Below the pieces are notes generated by a model. That model was not told the DNA's origin. It saw nothing but the letters and a program-made list of their open reading frames with translations, and searched no databases. Both the position numbers and the translations under genes were made by a program. Below are positions 8,663 to 17,383 of a DNA stretch of 64,000 bases, in pieces (position 1 is the first letter of the stretch; every line of letters begins with the position of its first letter). Source of the stretch: CAZDDB01 sp963843285 (GTDB taxonomy: Bacteria > Acidobacteriota > HRBIN11 > JAKEFK01); contig CAWJJO010000001.1 in the NCBI GenBank assembly GCA_963843285.1, forward strand, positions 62,001 to 126,000, given 5' to 3'.

Positions 8663-9187
8663 TCACCATTCGTTATAATAAGTAACTCCATCGAGCGAAA
8701 GTATCTTCGCTTTGCAGTACACATCCCATACATTCTCTCCTCCCCAGGCTGTGGAGTCCGGTTCATCTTGGTTCGAACGAAGCCCCCACTCGTAGCTGTT
8801 GGTGATGGGGTCTTTGGGAATGCGGCGAAGGAATCTCAGCTTCTTGCCACTGACGTCTCCAATGATGGTCTCTCCTTCCACCAGCGCTTCTAATGTGGGA
8901 GGCCAGCCGTCAGTTCCGAACTTGACCTGGATTTTGGGCACTGCTCCGGGAGTCGTAGGCATCGCCGCTTCATGATAGGCGTCAATCGCATCTCGAATGA
9001 TTCTGAGCTCGCGCCGCAACTCCAGCTCTCTTTCTCGCTGGATAGAGAACCGGGCGACAGGCAACACGATCGCTGAAAGGACCAACAGGATTGCGATCAC
9101 AATCAACAGCTCAACAAACGTAGTTCCGTTCTGATTGATGGCTCGCAACCGCCCCGGCCAATTCAGATTCGTTCTTTCTTTTTTCAT
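8663..9187 (-). CDS. pseudopilin (GspG/PulG-like minor subunit)
   Basis: 174 residues. An unusually long leader (MKKERTNLNWPGRLRAINQNG) precedes TTFVELLIVIAILLVLSAIVLPVARFSI, with Glu5 present. The following EREL..RRELRIIRDAIDAYHEAA and LEALVEGETIIG...RFLRRIPKDPITNSYEWGLRS resemble GspG-type pseudopilins. The gene starts with ATGA overlap on the secretin stop, showing translational coupling. As one of three pseudopilins it may be a minor or tip subunit; which role cannot be told from sequence alone. Confidence 0.88.
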   Translation of the reverse strand: MKKERTNLNWPGRLRAINQNGTTFVELLIVIAILLVLSAIVLPVARFSIQRERELELRRELRIIRDAIDAYHEAAMPTTPGAVPKIQVKFGTDGWPPTLEALVEGETIIGDVSGKKLRFLRRIPKDPITNSYEWGLRSNQDEPDSTAWGGENVWDVYCKAKILSLDGVTYYNEW

Positions 9188-11601
9188 TGAATTGTTATGG
9201 CAAATGGGAGGAAAGTGACCGGAATTACCGCGGCTTCAGGACTCCGGATCACAGCCGAGTTTAGATTCAATGTTGTTTGCCCGGGTTTCAACGCGTGCAA
9301 AATGATGGTAGCAACGATGCCCGATGCTTCGCCGCCAGGGCCTCGATTTGCGTTGATATTCATTGTTCCTCTTCCGTTGTCGAAACTCTTTGCAAAGGCG
9401 CCAGCAGCCACAAACGTTCCCGGCGTAATATCTCTGACTTCCAGAGCCGAAGGATCAAAATTAAGAAACAGGAAAAGGCTTCCTGCTTGCGCCGCATTTT
9501 CCAATCTCACATGAACAATTAAGTCCGTGTCGATTTGGGGGCTGAGATTCGGGGAAACAAAACTGATCACTGCATTTGCCTGTTCCCTTGTTTCCGTGGG
9601 TTCTCGCACCGGAGGTACAACAGAAGGGGTTCTGGTTTCGGTCCCTTCCGACCGAGCTTCTGGAGGTGAAAGCGGACGCTCCGGGACTTCCGGCCGTATT
9701 TCATCGGCTTTGGGAGCCGGCGGAACAGCCTGTTCGGGCTTTATCTCTGCTGGTGGTTCCACTTCCTTCAATTCCGGAGCAGGCTCAGCGGCCGGTGTTT
9801 GCTCTTTGAGGATATCCTCCGCTGCTTTTTCCTTCCTTGCATCCTCTCGCTCGAAAACGCTAATGGGAGGCGCGGACTTGAGACGTACATCATCCTCGGT
9901 GCCGATCCAGATCGGGCTCAAGTCCTCTTCCGTAATATTGGGCGTCCGCAGAATGTGAGGTGTGATGGTGAATACGATATCCTTTTCCTGAAGGCTCTTG
10001 TCATTGGATGCAAAAATTTCCCGGATGATAGGAATCTTGATGATGCCGGGAATTCCACGCAGCGATTTGCGTTCATCGCGCCGGATCAAACCTGCAAGAA
10101 GGTTTGTTTCCCCGTCTTTGAGTCGGATCACCGTATTGACTGTTCGATTTCCAATGGTCGGCGGCGTAGCGCCCACACCGGGAGCAGTAATCGATGTAAG
10201 TTCAAAACGCATGGTAAGTGTAATTTCGCGATTGTGATGGACGCGCGGCGTAACATCTATGTTGATACCAACATCCTGCTGTTGGAATGTAGTAGTCGGC
10301 GCAAACGTCTGAACACCTGATGTAGGGACCTGGGTCTGGATGACAGTTACCGGGATGGGTACGCGGTCGCCGAGCCGGACTGTCACCTGTTGTCCCTCCG
10401 AAGCGCGAATTTGCGGCTTTGCCAGCAATTTGGTCTGTTGGTCCGAGGCGAGAGCATTATAGACAATCGACGGAACCGTAAATCGCCAGGCTGCAGAATC
10501 GATGGCTTTTAGCTGGTTTCCAAAAAACACACCCGGAGTAGCGTTCTCACCGGTTGAATTCAGAATCAACTCCTGCGTAACCGCATAGTTGGTTAGATCC
10601 ACTCCATATTTGAGCGCCTGATCCCGGTTCACTTCCAATATTTCAATGTCCATCAGGATTTCCGAACGTGATTTGTCGTTCGCCTCAATAATCTTCTGAG
10701 CGATCGCAATTTTATCCGGCGTATCTCGCAGTGTGATGGCGTTCAACTGTGGGTTTGTTGCAATTCGCTGGATCTGCATGACGCTTCGGATCAAATTCAG
10801 AACATCATTGAGTTCTGCGTTGCTTAAATAAAAAGTCTGGATGACTTGCTCGTCATACTGGCGACGTTTCTGTGGGTTGTCGGGGATGATCAGGATTGTG
10901 CTCTGGTCCAGCGGCTTGTAGTAAAGCCGATTTGCGGTCAGGATCTGATCCAGTGCATTGCGGAACGTAATATTGTCCAGTGAAACGGTAAACTCCTGAT
11001 CGCGAAAATCGCTGTCGTAAACAATATTGATCCCGGCCAGAGCGCCCAGCGAATCGAGAATATGTTTCAGACTGTCATCATGGAATCGGAGCGATTGGAT
11101 TGTAGTCTCCGCTTCGGGTCCCAGCACTTTGTAAAGCTGCATTTTCTTCTTGGCATCTTCTTTCGCCTTTTCAATTGCTGTCAGTTTCTCCTTGTTCAGC
11201 TCCTTTTCGTAATTGATGCGAGCCTTGTCCAATTCGTTATGGATGTATTGATTGGTTGGATCAAAATCGAGCGCAATCTGGTATTCGATAATGGCTTGTT
11301 CAAAGTTCTTAGTTTCAGCCAGTTGTTTTGCTTTTTGAAAATGAAACTGGGACGCAGCCAGACGTGCGCGCTCAAATCCTGCGCGGTACGAAGGATTATC
11401 CGGCTTCTTGTTCAAGGCGATGACATACTGGCCCACTGCGCGATCCCACTCTCCGCGGCGGGCGGCGTCTTCGGCCCGATGATACGCCTTTTGCGCCGCG
11501 CAGCCGGCCAGATGAAGAAGCAAGAGAAAGAAGACATAGGTTTGGAAAGCGGGTCTTCGTTCCCGCCGAAACGAGCTCGCAATTTTCATCACTTGATTCA
11601 T
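9184..11601 (-). CDS. gspD: lipoprotein secretin with TPR N-terminus and cohesin-like C-terminus
   Basis: 805 residues; the outer-membrane channel of the secretion machine. A signal peptide ends in lipobox LAGC (Cys34). TPR-like repeats (about 40-130) are followed by a charged coiled stretch, the STN/N0-like domain (ITFRNALDQILTANRLYYKPL), an NolW domain (NAITLRDTPDKIAIAQKIIEAND) and the secretin pore domain (VTVRLGDRVPIPV; KDGETNLLAGLIRRDE; GIPGIIKIPIIREIF). A Pro/Glu-rich linker (about 590-680) joins a C-terminal cohesin-like beta domain (SAVDLIVHV-type core: FVSPNLSPQID...LNFDPSALEV...). ATG 11601 overlaps the upstream stop as TGATG; TTG 11604 and ATG 11589 are alternatives. Plausible roles of the cohesin-like domain are cargo or pseudopilin docking (inference). 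Confidence 0.93.
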   Translation of the reverse strand: MNQVMKIASSFRRERRPAFQTYVFFLLLLHLAGCAAQKAYHRAEDAARRGEWDRAVGQYVIALNKKPDNPSYRAGFERARLAASQFHFQKAKQLAETKNFEQAIIEYQIALDFDPTNQYIHNELDKARINYEKELNKEKLTAIEKAKEDAKKKMQLYKVLGPEAETTIQSLRFHDDSLKHILDSLGALAGINIVYDSDFRDQEFTVSLDNITFRNALDQILTANRLYYKPLDQSTILIIPDNPQKRRQYDEQVIQTFYLSNAELNDVLNLIRSVMQIQRIATNPQLNAITLRDTPDKIAIAQKIIEANDKSRSEILMDIEILEVNRDQALKYGVDLTNYAVTQELILNSTGENATPGVFFGNQLKAIDSAAWRFTVPSIVYNALASDQQTKLLAKPQIRASEGQQVTVRLGDRVPIPVTVIQTQVPTSGVQTFAPTTTFQQQDVGINIDVTPRVHHNREITLTMRFELTSITAPGVGATPPTIGNRTVNTVIRLKDGETNLLAGLIRRDERKSLRGIPGIIKIPIIREIFASNDKSLQEKDIVFTITPHILRTPNITEEDLSPIWIGTEDDVRLKSAPPISVFEREDARKEKAAEDILKEQTPAAEPAPELKEVEPPAEIKPEQAVPPAPKADEIRPEVPERPLSPPEARSEGTETRTPSVVPPVREPTETREQANAVISFVSPNLSPQIDTDLIVHVRLENAAQAGSLFLFLNFDPSALEVRDITPGTFVAAGAFAKSFDNGRGTMNINANRGPGGEASGIVATIILHALKPGQTTLNLNSAVIRSPEAAVIPVTFLPFAITIQ

Positions 11602-12239
11602 CAACTTTTGCCACTCCCCTGAAATGGAATCGATCTGCTTTGATCGAGATTCAAGTATCCCAGTTCAACGCTCTCATCACTGATTTTGAGGATCCGGTAT
11701 TTGTTCGCAATAATATCGTTCACGCGTCCCATGAACACTTCTTTTCCATCCGTAAGAAACGCCACCTGGCCCTGCTGTTCCGCAAGATAGCCGATATACC
11801 GGAGTGAAATTTCCGGAGGTGGAGGCGGGCCGCAATCGGTTGGACAATTCTGGCTGTCTTCTCCGGCTTCGCAAACTTGATTTCCGCAAACGGACGGCGG
11901 TGGATCGTTTTCTGCGGCCTGGGTGTTTTCCTCAGGTTCCAGGTTCGCAGGGGGCGGAGGCGGCGCCTCATTTTGAAAACCAAAGATGTTTCGTTTCTCT
12001 TCTGTGAATTCAGGTCTGGGCTCGCTCAATTTTGGAACCAACGAGACCAGATCTTCCGTGGATGCCGGCGTGGTCGCCGTTTTATTTTTCCGCAGAGATG
12101 TCTGTGTCCCGGAATGGACTGGAGCGCGGCTCTGAAGCCACAGCATAAGCGGTATCAAAAGGAGAATCCCGGCCAAAAGGAGAACCTTTCTGTTTCTGGG
12201 ACGCAGCCAGACGGGCGGTTCTCGTTTTTCAGATTTCAT
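11601..12239 (-). CDS. PilP/GspC-like inner-membrane protein with Cys-rich insert
   Basis: About 212 residues from ATG 12239 (TTG 12245 is two codons further up); it overlaps the PilO gene by 11 bases. One membrane segment (VLLLAGILLLIPLMLWL) anchors it in the inner membrane. RNIFGF is the typical PilP/GspC start of the periplasmic region, and the C-terminal ISLRYIGYLAEQQGQVAFLTDGKEVFMGRVNDII..YRILKISDESVEL is a PilP/HR-like beta domain that would contact the secretin. Between them lies a Pro-rich linker carrying CGNQVCEAGEDSQNCPTDC, a four-cysteine motif (TTG numbering 120, 125, 134, 138) like those in extracellular Cys-rich repeats. Such an insert is unusual in this family. Confidence 0.8.
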   Translation of the reverse strand: MKSEKREPPVWLRPRNRKVLLLAGILLLIPLMLWLQSRAPVHSGTQTSLRKNKTATTPASTEDLVSLVPKLSEPRPEFTEEKRNIFGFQNEAPPPPPANLEPEENTQAAENDPPPSVCGNQVCEAGEDSQNCPTDCGPPPPPEISLRYIGYLAEQQGQVAFLTDGKEVFMGRVNDIIANKYRILKISDESVELGYLNLDQSRSIPFQGSGKS

Positions 12240-12789
12240 CTTCAACCAGATATGTGGAAAGCTGAAAATTGAGTGTGAGAATGTCCTGTTCCTGTGATGA
12301 TAATTCCAACCGGTCCAATATCAGAAAATGCGGAGAACGTTCGATCTTGTTGATGAACAACCGTATATTTCGATACGTTCCTTCTACCGGGACTGCAATC
12401 TGAAACTGCTGAAGGCGCAACTCCGGATACTCAGTGTAACGGTATGAAATTCCCTGCTGGATATTGAGCTCCCGGGCGATAGATTCGAACTCCAGACGAA
12501 TATCCATTACGCCGCCTTTTCGAGGCAGCAAGATATTGTGATACATCGTCTGCAGGTCCTTTTCCCCCTGTTCCAGTCTGACGAGTCGCTGATTCAATCC
12601 TTGAATTTCCTGCTTTTTCTTGATCCCATCCGCGCGCAACCTCGAATACTCTGATTGCAACTTCGCAATTCCGGACTGATTGGGAACAATGACAAACATA
12701 AAAAGGAGAACGTTCAGCAAAATCATGATCAAAGCCCAGCGCACAAAATGAATTCGCTTCATGCGGATACTGAGGTTTTCAACTGTCAT
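12229..12789 (-). CDS. pilO: PilO-like alignment-complex protein
   Basis: 186 residues. One N-terminal membrane helix (WALIMILLNVLLFMFVIVP) is followed by a coiled coil (IAKLQSEYSRLRADGIKKKQEIQGLNQRLVRLEQGEKDL) and a ferredoxin-like periplasmic domain (FQIAVPVEGTYRNIRLFINKIERSPHFLILDRLELS), the architecture of PilO/GspM. It would pair with PilN in the inner membrane, linking the cytoplasmic ATPase platform to the PilP/secretin part. ATGA overlap with the PilN gene. Assignment rests on layout and gene order more than on sequence identity. Confidence 0.82.
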   Translation of the reverse strand: MTVENLSIRMKRIHFVRWALIMILLNVLLFMFVIVPNQSGIAKLQSEYSRLRADGIKKKQEIQGLNQRLVRLEQGEKDLQTMYHNILLPRKGGVMDIRLEFESIARELNIQQGISYRYTEYPELRLQQFQIAVPVEGTYRNIRLFINKIERSPHFLILDRLELSSQEQDILTLNFQLSTYLVEDEI

Positions 12790-13451
12790 TCCAGCTCCTC
12801 CTTCAGGGTTTTTTCCCGAGTTGCCGGGGGTTCCACTGCAGGGGAACGAGCGGGACGCGAAACAGTACGATGGCTTTTGGATGACGACGGCTTGATGCCG
12901 CCCGGAAAATAATTCATTGAGACACTGGCTCCCAGCTGACCATCTTCCTGATCCCGCTCACTTCGAAAGACAACGTTGGAAAAATTCGGCGAGCTCTGAA
13001 AGGCTGTGATCAGCTCGACAATATCGTTGAGACTTCTGGCCGAAACATCCAGCCTGATACCAATCGTCTCGTCCTGAATCGAAGGAGAAACCGAGATCAT
13101 GCGGACGTTTTTTGGCAACAGTCGTTCAAATTCATCCAGAAGATCGGTCCAGGAAAATACTCTCCTTTTGATTGCTTGATTGAAGAATTCCGTCTCACTT
13201 ACAAATGCGGGCGTTTTGATGATATCGATTTTTCTCTGCAAATCATTGGATTGATGCTGCAATTCGGCAGTTTGAGCTCTTTGCTGCGCGATCTTTGCCT
13301 GCAAGGTGTCATTTTCCTTTTTCCAATTTACCAGAGACATTCCATTCCAGATAGCAAAGGAGATGGTGATTGCTGTAAGAACAACGCATCCGAGGAAGTA
13401 GAGCCCGTAATTGACGAGAGGCGCGGAAGCCAGGTTATTCTTGATAATCAT
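12786..13451 (-). CDS. pilN: PilN-like alignment-complex protein
   Basis: 221 residues. One membrane helix (residues about 15-35) follows a short cytoplasmic N-terminus; here the segment IIKNNLASAPLVN takes the place of the usual PilM-binding INLLP peptide. A coiled coil (KKENDTLQAKIAQQRAQTAEL and on) and a periplasmic domain LLDEFERLLPKNVRMISVSPS...GIRLDVSARSLNDIVELITAFQSSPNFSNVVFRSE match PilN. The last 45 residues are a Ser/Pro/Lys-rich tail. It has ATGA overlap with the PilM gene, so the complex is probably made in fixed ratio. Confidence 0.85.
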   Translation of the reverse strand: MIIKNNLASAPLVNYGLYFLGCVVLTAITISFAIWNGMSLVNWKKENDTLQAKIAQQRAQTAELQHQSNDLQRKIDIIKTPAFVSETEFFNQAIKRRVFSWTDLLDEFERLLPKNVRMISVSPSIQDETIGIRLDVSARSLNDIVELITAFQSSPNFSNVVFRSERDQEDGQLGASVSMNYFPGGIKPSSSKSHRTVSRPARSPAVEPPATREKTLKEELE

Positions 13452-14440
13452 TGGTATTCCAACTTTCTGCTAACAATCAAACCCAGTAAAGGTGTAAAGC
13501 TTTCTGCCCATTTTTGGTTTGTATTATCGACCGCGATGCTGCCGGAAGCGCCGGCAGATAAAACGGAAGCCTTCAGCTGGAGTGTCTTTTCTACTTTACT
13601 GGCGAGATCATCTGAATCTTCCACCGCATAAATGAAAGCACGGTTCAGGCCTTTTCCGCCAAGCTTGTCCACGTAGAAAAGGGTAGTCGGATATATCTCG
13701 GATAGCGCTTCCTCCTGAGGTGCCATTTGGCCTTCCAGGGCACGACTGCGGTAAAAAGCAAGTTTGTCGTTCTGAGTGATGGCAATCGAAACGTAATCGT
13801 GATTTAGATTCACATAAAGGAGATCCTGATCTCGGGAGCCTGATCTCTTCAGTTCGGCGTGGTTCAAATTCATCAGATTGAAAGTGGAAAAGTCTACGAG
13901 ACCGCATTCGGCTTCAATCGCAGAATTCACAAACTGTTCGTATTGCTGCAGTATCGGGAGATGAATGACCGTCACCCAGAAAGCCGTTGCCGAATAGTCC
14001 GGAACTCCCGAGGGTGTGAAATAACTGATCTGAGACTCCTCGATGCGGAATGGGACGTTTCTTTTCAACTTGAACCGGATCAAGTCAGAGCACTCCTGGC
14101 GGTTGGACGGAGGTTGATCGAGCGCTACTTGAAATGCGAGCGCGCTGCGGTCTTGAATCAGAAGACAAATCCGGGAGTCTTTCCAACGATTTCTAGCCCA
14201 TAGCCGCTTGAGCGCGTCCGACACATGTTCCAGCGACACAATGTTTGGCTTAAAAGGATTCACATCCAGCGCTCCAGCGGGCAGAACTTCGGCATCCAGA
14301 TGTTGGACCCGCACTGTTCCATTTTCGGATGAGACCACGGCCAGCCGGATACAATCCGAATTAAACTCAATCCCGATATTGGGATAGTGCGGCTCCACAA
14401 GCCAGTGTTTTAGTTTGCCGGCAATACTGATTCTGGACAT
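13448..14440 (-). CDS. pilM: PilM/GspL-like actin-fold protein
   Basis: 330 residues, cytoplasmic, no membrane segment. NIGIEFNSDCIRLAVVSSENG is the actin-fold phosphate-binding start; DLIRFKLKRNVPFRIEESQISY matches the PilM region around its PilN groove (usually iPf..ee...dy). LLYVNLNHDYVSIAITQNDKLAFYRSR is the second actin-like subdomain. PilM/GspL couples the cytoplasmic ATPase to the inner-membrane PilN/PilO. It lies 6 bases from the GspE gene, in the usual pilMNOP order. More divergent than classical PilM. Confidence 0.85.
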   Translation of the reverse strand: MSRISIAGKLKHWLVEPHYPNIGIEFNSDCIRLAVVSSENGTVRVQHLDAEVLPAGALDVNPFKPNIVSLEHVSDALKRLWARNRWKDSRICLLIQDRSALAFQVALDQPPSNRQECSDLIRFKLKRNVPFRIEESQISYFTPSGVPDYSATAFWVTVIHLPILQQYEQFVNSAIEAECGLVDFSTFNLMNLNHAELKRSGSRDQDLLYVNLNHDYVSIAITQNDKLAFYRSRALEGQMAPQEEALSEIYPTTLFYVDKLGGKGLNRAFIYAVEDSDDLASKVEKTLQLKASVLSAGASGSIAVDNTNQKWAESFTPLLGLIVSRKLEYQ

Positions 14441-14446
14441 GTTCTT

Positions 14447-16105
14447 TTACTCGATAAAAGTTACTTTGTTGATTTCACGAAGGGTGGTTTCCCCCTCAAA
14501 TACTTTCGCAAGCGCCGATTCACGCAAGAAAGTCATTCCTTCTTCCCTGGCGGCGCGTTTGATCTCTGCCGTAGACTTGATTTCCAACAACACCTCTCTC
14601 ATCCGGTCATTCAGCTCTAACAACTCGGCAATTGCCGTTCTCCCTTTGTATCCGGTACCGGCACACTCCATACAGCCCGCGCCTTCGTAAAATGTATGGT
14701 TCAAGTATTTCACCGGATCCAATCCCGACTCTTCCAAAAGATCTTTCCCCGCACGGAACGGGTGCTTGCAATTGTCACAAATTAGGCGGACGAGCCGCTG
14801 CGCCAGAACGCAGTTCAAGGCAGAAACAAAGTGATATGGCTCAATCCCCATGTTCAAAAAACGGCCAAGAACGTCTACTACATTATTCGCATGAACCGTA
14901 GTGAATACAAGATGTCCGGTGAGCGCGGATTGGATCGCAATTTGAGCCGTTTCCGGATCACGAATTTCCCCCACCATGATTTTATCGGGATCATGACGCA
15001 GGATCGAGCGAAGTCCACGCGCAAACGTCAGACCCTTCTTTTCGTGAACCGGCACCTGGGTCACTCCGGGCAGTTGATATTCAACCGGATCTTCGATGGT
15101 AATGATCTTATGTTCCACGCTGCGGATTTCCGAAAGAGCGGCGTACAGCGTTGTGGTTTTTCCGCTACCCGTCGGACCGGTAACCAGAACCATTCCGTAT
15201 GGTTCTGAAATATATTTGTGCAGTTTACGCAGGATCACATCTGAGAATCCCAGAACGTTCAATTTCAGATCCGAGAAATTCTCGTTGATCGACTCCTTGT
15301 CCAGAATACGGATCACCGCATCCTCTCCATGTACGCTGGGCATGATAGATACACGAAAATCGATCGCCTTATGCTTGATGCGGATCTTGAACCGGCCATC
15401 CTGCGGCACACGTTTTTCGGCAATGTCCAGCTCCGACATGACCTTGATACGCGAAATAATGGAACTGTGATACCGCTTGTCGATCGGATCCATTGCGTAT
15501 TGCAAAACTCCATCGATCCTGTATTTCACAAGCACTTCCGTGTCCTTTGTTTCGATGTGGATATCACTTGCTCGGCGCTGGATCGCGTTAAACACAATGC
15601 TATCCACCAGCTTGATCATCGGACTGGCGTCGGTTGTCAGTTTGTCGATCGTAATCGTTTCGTCCGAATCCTCATCCTCAGATAGAATCTGCATCCGGAA
15701 AGTTTCAGTCGCTTCTTCGAGCACTCGTTGGCTGCTCTCCGATTTTTTCAGAATATCCTGGATCGCGGACTGCGTTCCGACAAGCATTTTGATCCTGACG
15801 CTCAGATGGAGCTCCAGCTCATCCGCAATCAGGATGTTACTGGGATCCGAAACAACGATATACAACGTCTCGTTCTCTCTCTTGAAGGGAACAAAGTTAT
15901 AGCGAAACATCAGATCGACAGGAATCGCGCGGAACAGGGAATGGTCGATCTGAAAATCTTTCAATTCAATGAATTCAAGTCTGTATCGCTGTGCCAGATC
16001 GCGCGCGATTTGTTTTTCCTGCTTCAAGGAAGGCTTTCGTTCCGTTCCCTCCAGCACCAGAGTGCGTTCGCCGTTGCCTTTTCCGTTCTCAGAAGGGTCT
16101 GCCAT
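14447..16105 (-). CDS. gspE: type II secretion/pilus assembly ATPase GspE/PilB
   Basis: 552 residues. An N-terminal MshEN-like domain (about 30-125) is followed by the ring ATPase: Walker A GPTGSGKTT (310-318), Asp box (ITIEDPVEYQ), Walker B IMVGEIRDPETA (376-387) and His box (LVFTTVHANN). The tetracysteine zinc site is Cys443/446 and Cys478/481 (CDNC...CMEC). These features all appear intact. It powers pseudopilus extension from the cytoplasmic face with the GspF platform, whose gene is 9 bases away. A tetracysteine site and MshEN domain mark it as an assembly rather than a retraction (PilT) ATPase. Confidence 0.96.
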   Translation of the reverse strand: MADPSENGKGNGERTLVLEGTERKPSLKQEKQIARDLAQRYRLEFIELKDFQIDHSLFRAIPVDLMFRYNFVPFKRENETLYIVVSDPSNILIADELELHLSVRIKMLVGTQSAIQDILKKSESSQRVLEEATETFRMQILSEDEDSDETITIDKLTTDASPMIKLVDSIVFNAIQRRASDIHIETKDTEVLVKYRIDGVLQYAMDPIDKRYHSSIISRIKVMSELDIAEKRVPQDGRFKIRIKHKAIDFRVSIMPSVHGEDAVIRILDKESINENFSDLKLNVLGFSDVILRKLHKYISEPYGMVLVTGPTGSGKTTTLYAALSEIRSVEHKIITIEDPVEYQLPGVTQVPVHEKKGLTFARGLRSILRHDPDKIMVGEIRDPETAQIAIQSALTGHLVFTTVHANNVVDVLGRFLNMGIEPYHFVSALNCVLAQRLVRLICDNCKHPFRAGKDLLEESGLDPVKYLNHTFYEGAGCMECAGTGYKGRTAIAELLELNDRMREVLLEIKSTAEIKRAAREEGMTFLRESALAKVFEGETTLREINKVTFIE

Positions 16106-16114
16106 CTCGGTCTC

Positions 16115-17335
16115 CTATTGAATCGTCTGATAGATCGAAAATAACGGGTAATACATTGCCAGCAGAATCGTAGCAATGATCAATCCCATGATCATCAACA
16201 TCACCGGTTCCACAATCGTGAGAATGCCGGTCAAATTCGTATCGATTTCTTCATCATAAAAATCTGAAATGTTCTTGAGCATTTCTTCCAGTGCTCCCGT
16301 TTCCTCGCCGACTTTCACCATTTCCACGGCCATATGAGTCATCAAACCTGTCTTCTGAAGCGAGCTCCACAACGGTTCTCCTTCTTTGACCCCTTGACTG
16401 ACCTGCGCAAGCCTCTGGGAGATGAGCCGATTGCCGATAGCCGTAGCAGCAATATCAATTGCGTTGACAAGCGGTATCCCTCCGCTCAGCAGCGTGTGAA
16501 GAGTGCGGGTCAATTGTGAAATCGAAAATTTTGTCCAGAGACGGCCAAAAAATGGAAGCCTCAGCTTAATTTGATCCGCCGTCAACCCGGCGGTTTCCGA
16601 AGAAACGACAAAAGCGCGAACTACCAGACTTATGAATGCAATCCCCAGAATAATCCACACCGCGTTCGAACGAAAAAATTCAGCTCCGCTAACCAGAAGT
16701 TGAGTTACAAACGGCAATGATTTGACAGTACCTCTATAGAATTCAGAAAATTTCGGGATTACGTATCCCACCAAGACTCCGATTACTCCGCACGACAATC
16801 CAAGCAGTAGAAGCGGATATACGAGACTCGATATTACTTTTGTCCGAATTGCGAGAATGATTTTGATGTAGCTCATGTACCGGCGGATCACTTCCTCCAC
16901 TGTGCCGCTTTTTTCTCCAGCCAGAATGCTCGCGGTATAGACACGCGGAAAGACGTCCGGATAGGAAGCAAATGCTTCTGAGAGAGCGATTCCTGATTTC
17001 ACCTGGGCGTAGACACTCCGGAGCACCACGCTGAAATCAGGATTGTCGATCCGCTCCATCAATAATTCCAGGCACTGGAGCAATGGAAGTCCGGCATGAA
17101 TCAAAGCGGCAAGCTCTTGATTAAAAATCAGGAATTCCTTCTCCTTCACATTTCGGCGGCGAAAAGATACCAGGGTTCTGAAAGTATCTTCGAGTCCGAT
17201 TTTCCGCTTAATTCCAAATACATAGAAACCTTGCTGCTCCATCTGATCGCGCAAAGCTTTTTCCGACTCGGCGGTATAAACTTTTTGCAGGATTTCGCCG
17301 TTTAAGGTTCCTAACTTGCAAACAAATTCAGCCAT
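16115..17335 (-). CDS. gspF: inner-membrane platform protein GspF/PilC
   Basis: 406 residues with two T2SSF domains. The opening MAEFVCKLGTLNGEILQKVYTAESEKALRDQMEQQGFYVF is typical. LIFNQELAALIHAGLPLLQCLELL and FSISQLTRTLHTLLSGGIPLVNAIDIAA are the two internal repeats, each ending near membrane helices; the last helix LTIVEPVMLMIMGLIIATILLAMYYPLF is the GspF signature. It forms the membrane base on which GspE works. The start codon is next to an AT-rich dispersed repeat (17337-17383) that occupies the space to the mini-secretin gene. Confidence 0.96.
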   Translation of the reverse strand: MAEFVCKLGTLNGEILQKVYTAESEKALRDQMEQQGFYVFGIKRKIGLEDTFRTLVSFRRRNVKEKEFLIFNQELAALIHAGLPLLQCLELLMERIDNPDFSVVLRSVYAQVKSGIALSEAFASYPDVFPRVYTASILAGEKSGTVEEVIRRYMSYIKIILAIRTKVISSLVYPLLLLGLSCGVIGVLVGYVIPKFSEFYRGTVKSLPFVTQLLVSGAEFFRSNAVWIILGIAFISLVVRAFVVSSETAGLTADQIKLRLPFFGRLWTKFSISQLTRTLHTLLSGGIPLVNAIDIAATAIGNRLISQRLAQVSQGVKEGEPLWSSLQKTGLMTHMAVEMVKVGEETGALEEMLKNISDFYDEEIDTNLTGILTIVEPVMLMIMGLIIATILLAMYYPLFSIYQTIQ

Positions 17336-17336
17336 T

Positions 17337-17383
17337 TATGTTTATTTGATTTTTGATATTTGATTTTTGATATTTTGATCTTC
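17337..17383. repeat. AT-rich TTATGTTTATTTGAT repeat, copy 1
   Basis: TTATGTTTATTTGAT followed by alternating TTTTGAT and ATTTGAT units. The same 15-base core recurs at 30092-30106 and inverted at 29957-29971. Here it fills the gap between gspF and the mini-secretin gene and encodes the last residues of the latter (NQISKIK), so the element extended into the coding end. Confidence 0.7.
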
